From assembly GCA_944324075.1 (NCBI GenBank), contig CALUUZ010000010.1, forward strand, positions 54,995 through 118,994: a DNA stretch of 64,000 bases. Reading direction: 5' to 3'. This document shows, in pieces, positions 62,443-64,000 of this stretch. The notes under the pieces are model-generated. The model searched no databases, was not told where the DNA came from, and saw only the letters and a list, made by a program, of their open reading frames with translations. Each line of letters opens with the position of its first letter. Position 1 is the first letter of the stretch. Position numbers and translations under genes: made by a program. The stretch is from Candidatus Mailhella excrementigallinarum (GTDB lineage: Bacteria > Desulfobacterota > Desulfovibrionia > Desulfovibrionales > Desulfovibrionaceae).

Positions 62443-64000
62443 ATGCGCATACGGCCGGGCATAGTTCTGCTTCTGATCTGGGGCATTTTCCTTGCCGCGG
62501 CGGATATCCTCTATCTCAGGTATCTTCAGCCGGCCCGCCTGGGAAAAACGGTATCCGATGTCCTGCATGACGCCACAGGGCTGAATCCGAGCATCAGACA
62601 TCTTTCCTTCAGCCTTGTCCCCCGGGCCGGAGTGGAAATACACGGGCTTGAGCTTCACCCCGAAACAGGGCACGACATGACCATCAGCGTAGAGTACTGC
62701 CGTGCGGAACTCAGCTGGCTTTCCCTGCTGCGCCTGAAACCCGTACTCCGCAGGGTAGAACTCGTTTCTCCGCTCTTCAGCCTGACCCGGAAAAAGGAAC
62801 CTCCTCGCGATGTTTCGGCCGGCTCCGTCTTTTCCTCCGGAAAATCCGGAACGGGAACAGGCAAAAACTTCTCATGGCCGTCCCAACTGTCCGGCATGGA
62901 TATCATGCTGAAAAACGGAACCATAAATATTCTTGAGGAAGATGGTTCCTGCCGCCTTGCACTGACCGGCCTGACACTTGATGCCGCATGGCCCGGACTG
63001 CGAAACGGACATGCGGATATCCGGGCGGAACGAGCGGACATCGGCCTTGGAAAACATATTGCTCTCAATCTGAGCCCTGTCCGGCTGACGGCGGAAGATA
63101 TCAATATCCGCAGGGACGCCACCCTTTATGCCGGACTGCGGCTTTCCCTCGATGCACAGATGAACTCTCTGGATGCGGCAATGGGACATCGCATTGCCGC
63201 TCCCTACCGCTATTTCCCCCTGCCCGAGCCTGCACGCCTCGGACTGGGAATGACCTTTTCTCTGAACCCGCGCGACGCCGTGTTCAGCGGTTCAGGAGAG
63301 CTGGAGCTTCAGGCGCTGTTTCCGATGAACAGCCACCTCACGCCGCTCTCTCTGACCATTCCCTTTTCCTGTACCGGCCCGGATACGCTGGACATCAGAA
63401 ACATGCGCATCGCCTTCGACAAGGACCGGGGGGTTCTGAACGGCACTCTTTCCGGATTTAAAACGCTTGATCCCGAACTGCGCGGAACGCTGGAACTTGA
63501 GCAGTTCAGCCTGATCCGCTGGTTCGGCTTCGGGAGGGCCATGCCCGCCGGACTGCAGCAGGCTCTCGACCGCATTACCGGGCTGCTGGAATTCAGATTG
63601 ACCCCGCAAGGGGTAAGCGCCCCTCGCCTGGTTGCCCGCACTGAGGGAATGACACTTGAAGGAGAAGGGGCCTGCGCCGACTTCTCTCATCCTGACGTTA
63701 CCATCACAGGAACTCTGGAGCATGCGCAACTGGATCGCATCTTCCCCGAACTCGGCGGTTCAGGAAAAGAAAAAGCCAACCCGCAGCCTCCCGCGCTTCC
63801 TCCCCCGGCTTTGCCGCTCAGCAATGATGAGACTCCCGCCCCCGTGGGCTATAAAATCCTGCTGCACGCGAAGAGCGCAGATATTATCGGGCTGACGGCG
63901 AAGAGAGCCGTCTGCCTCATTACTCCCGCACAGGGAGCTTCCCTCGACGCCATGCCGCAGGCTGATCCCGCCGCTCCCGCCCCTCGGGATGCCGGCTATG
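62443..64000 (+). CDS. AsmA-family large envelope protein, N-terminal part (runs off the right edge)
   Basis: An open frame of at least 519 codons from ATG 62443 (AGAGGAGAG just upstream) with no stop before the window ends. It begins with a membrane anchor (IVLLLIWGIFLAAADILYL), then SDVLHDATGLNPSIRHLSFS and VPRAGVEIHGLELHP, the typical AsmA start in which a beta-strand repeat follows the anchor. Later stretches (MDIMLKNGTINILEEDGSCR, LTGLTLDAAWPGLRNG) repeat the pattern. AsmA-like proteins bridge the envelope and are linked to phospholipid transport and outer-membrane biogenesis. A proline-rich low-complexity segment lies near 63780-63840. Divergent from the preceding membrane protein gene. 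Confidence 0.82.
   Translation, partial: MRIRPGIVLLLIWGIFLAAADILYLRYLQPARLGKTVSDVLHDATGLNPSIRHLSFSLVPRAGVEIHGLELHPETGHDMTISVEYCRAELSWLSLLRLKPVLRRVELVSPLFSLTRKKEPPRDVSAGSVFSSGKSGTGTGKNFSWPSQLSGMDIMLKNGTINILEEDGSCRLALTGLTLDAAWPGLRNGHADIRAERADIGLGKHIALNLSPVRLTAEDINIRRDATLYAGLRLSLDAQMNSLDAAMGHRIAAPYRYFPLPEPARLGLGMTFSLNPRDAVFSGSGELELQALFPMNSHLTPLSLTIPFSCTGPDTLDIRNMRIAFDKDRGVLNGTLSGFKTLDPELRGTLELEQFSLIRWFGFGRAMPAGLQQALDRITGLLEFRLTPQGVSAPRLVARTEGMTLEGEGACADFSHPDVTITGTLEHAQLDRIFPELGGSGKEKANPQPPALPPPALPLSNDETPAPVGYKILLHAKSADIIGLTAKRAVCLITPAQGASLDAMPQADPAAPAPRDAGY

Overview
The window looks like a chromosomal stretch from a sulfate-reducing or related deltaproteobacterium, most likely Desulfovibrionaceae. 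The pointers are a selenocysteine (TGA-containing) periplasmic formate dehydrogenase with its own FdhE and a class III tetraheme cytochrome c3, an L-lactate permease, a long divergent pyruvate carboxylase beside a PEP-synthase-like enzyme, an F1 operon with both b and b' subunits, and a cobalamin riboswitch ahead of B12 uptake genes. The DNA is GC-rich. No phage, integrase, CRISPR array or intact transposon was seen; the only mobile DNA is a decayed IS200 element.

Layout. 1-17 kb: SNF2-family helicase (5' end outside the window), a CCA-adding-type nucleotidyltransferase divergent from biotin protein ligase, then pyruvate carboxylase and a PEP-synthase-like protein (anaplerosis/gluconeogenesis), a nitroreductase, a universal stress protein, a ZraP-like protein, tRNA-Arg(TCT) and a PHP phosphoesterase. 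17-26 kb: lactate permease, IS200 fossil, a large anchored protein of unknown function, then a B12-riboswitch operon (permease, ATPase, binding protein) followed by precorrin-2 methyltransferase. 26-32 kb: formate dehydrogenase operon on the minus strand with a good promoter and terminator. 32-46 kb: mainly housekeeping genes: secreted MsrB-MsrA fusion, asparaginase, Fur, HslV, BepA-like protease, CysS, GltX, MutM, an M48 lipoprotein and endonuclease IV. 46-57 kb: ATP synthase genes atpF'-F-H-A-G-D-C, a bactofilin upstream of them, and an overlapping group of two glycosyltransferases and rodA. 57-64 kb: ndk-proC, CtpA protease, divergent polysaccharide deacetylase, a membrane protein, and the start of an AsmA-like protein that runs off the right edge.

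The most unusual thing is not a gene. At least eight intergenic copies (about 120-220 bp each) of one dispersed repeat, here called family A, lie in the window. They have inverted termini of the type AGAGCATTTTG...AAAATGCTC and an inner block CGCAGGTTTCACG. All but one sit at or within about 16 bp of the 3' end of a gene, and in five of the eight the stop codon of that gene is part of the repeat terminus. A second dispersed repeat (family B) often lies beside it. Both produce spurious open reading frames. I found no complete unknown gene system; the best protein-level oddities are the divergent pyruvate carboxylase with a C-terminal zinc ribbon and its neighbour, a PEP-synthase-like enzyme with a coiled-coil insert of about 190 residues.
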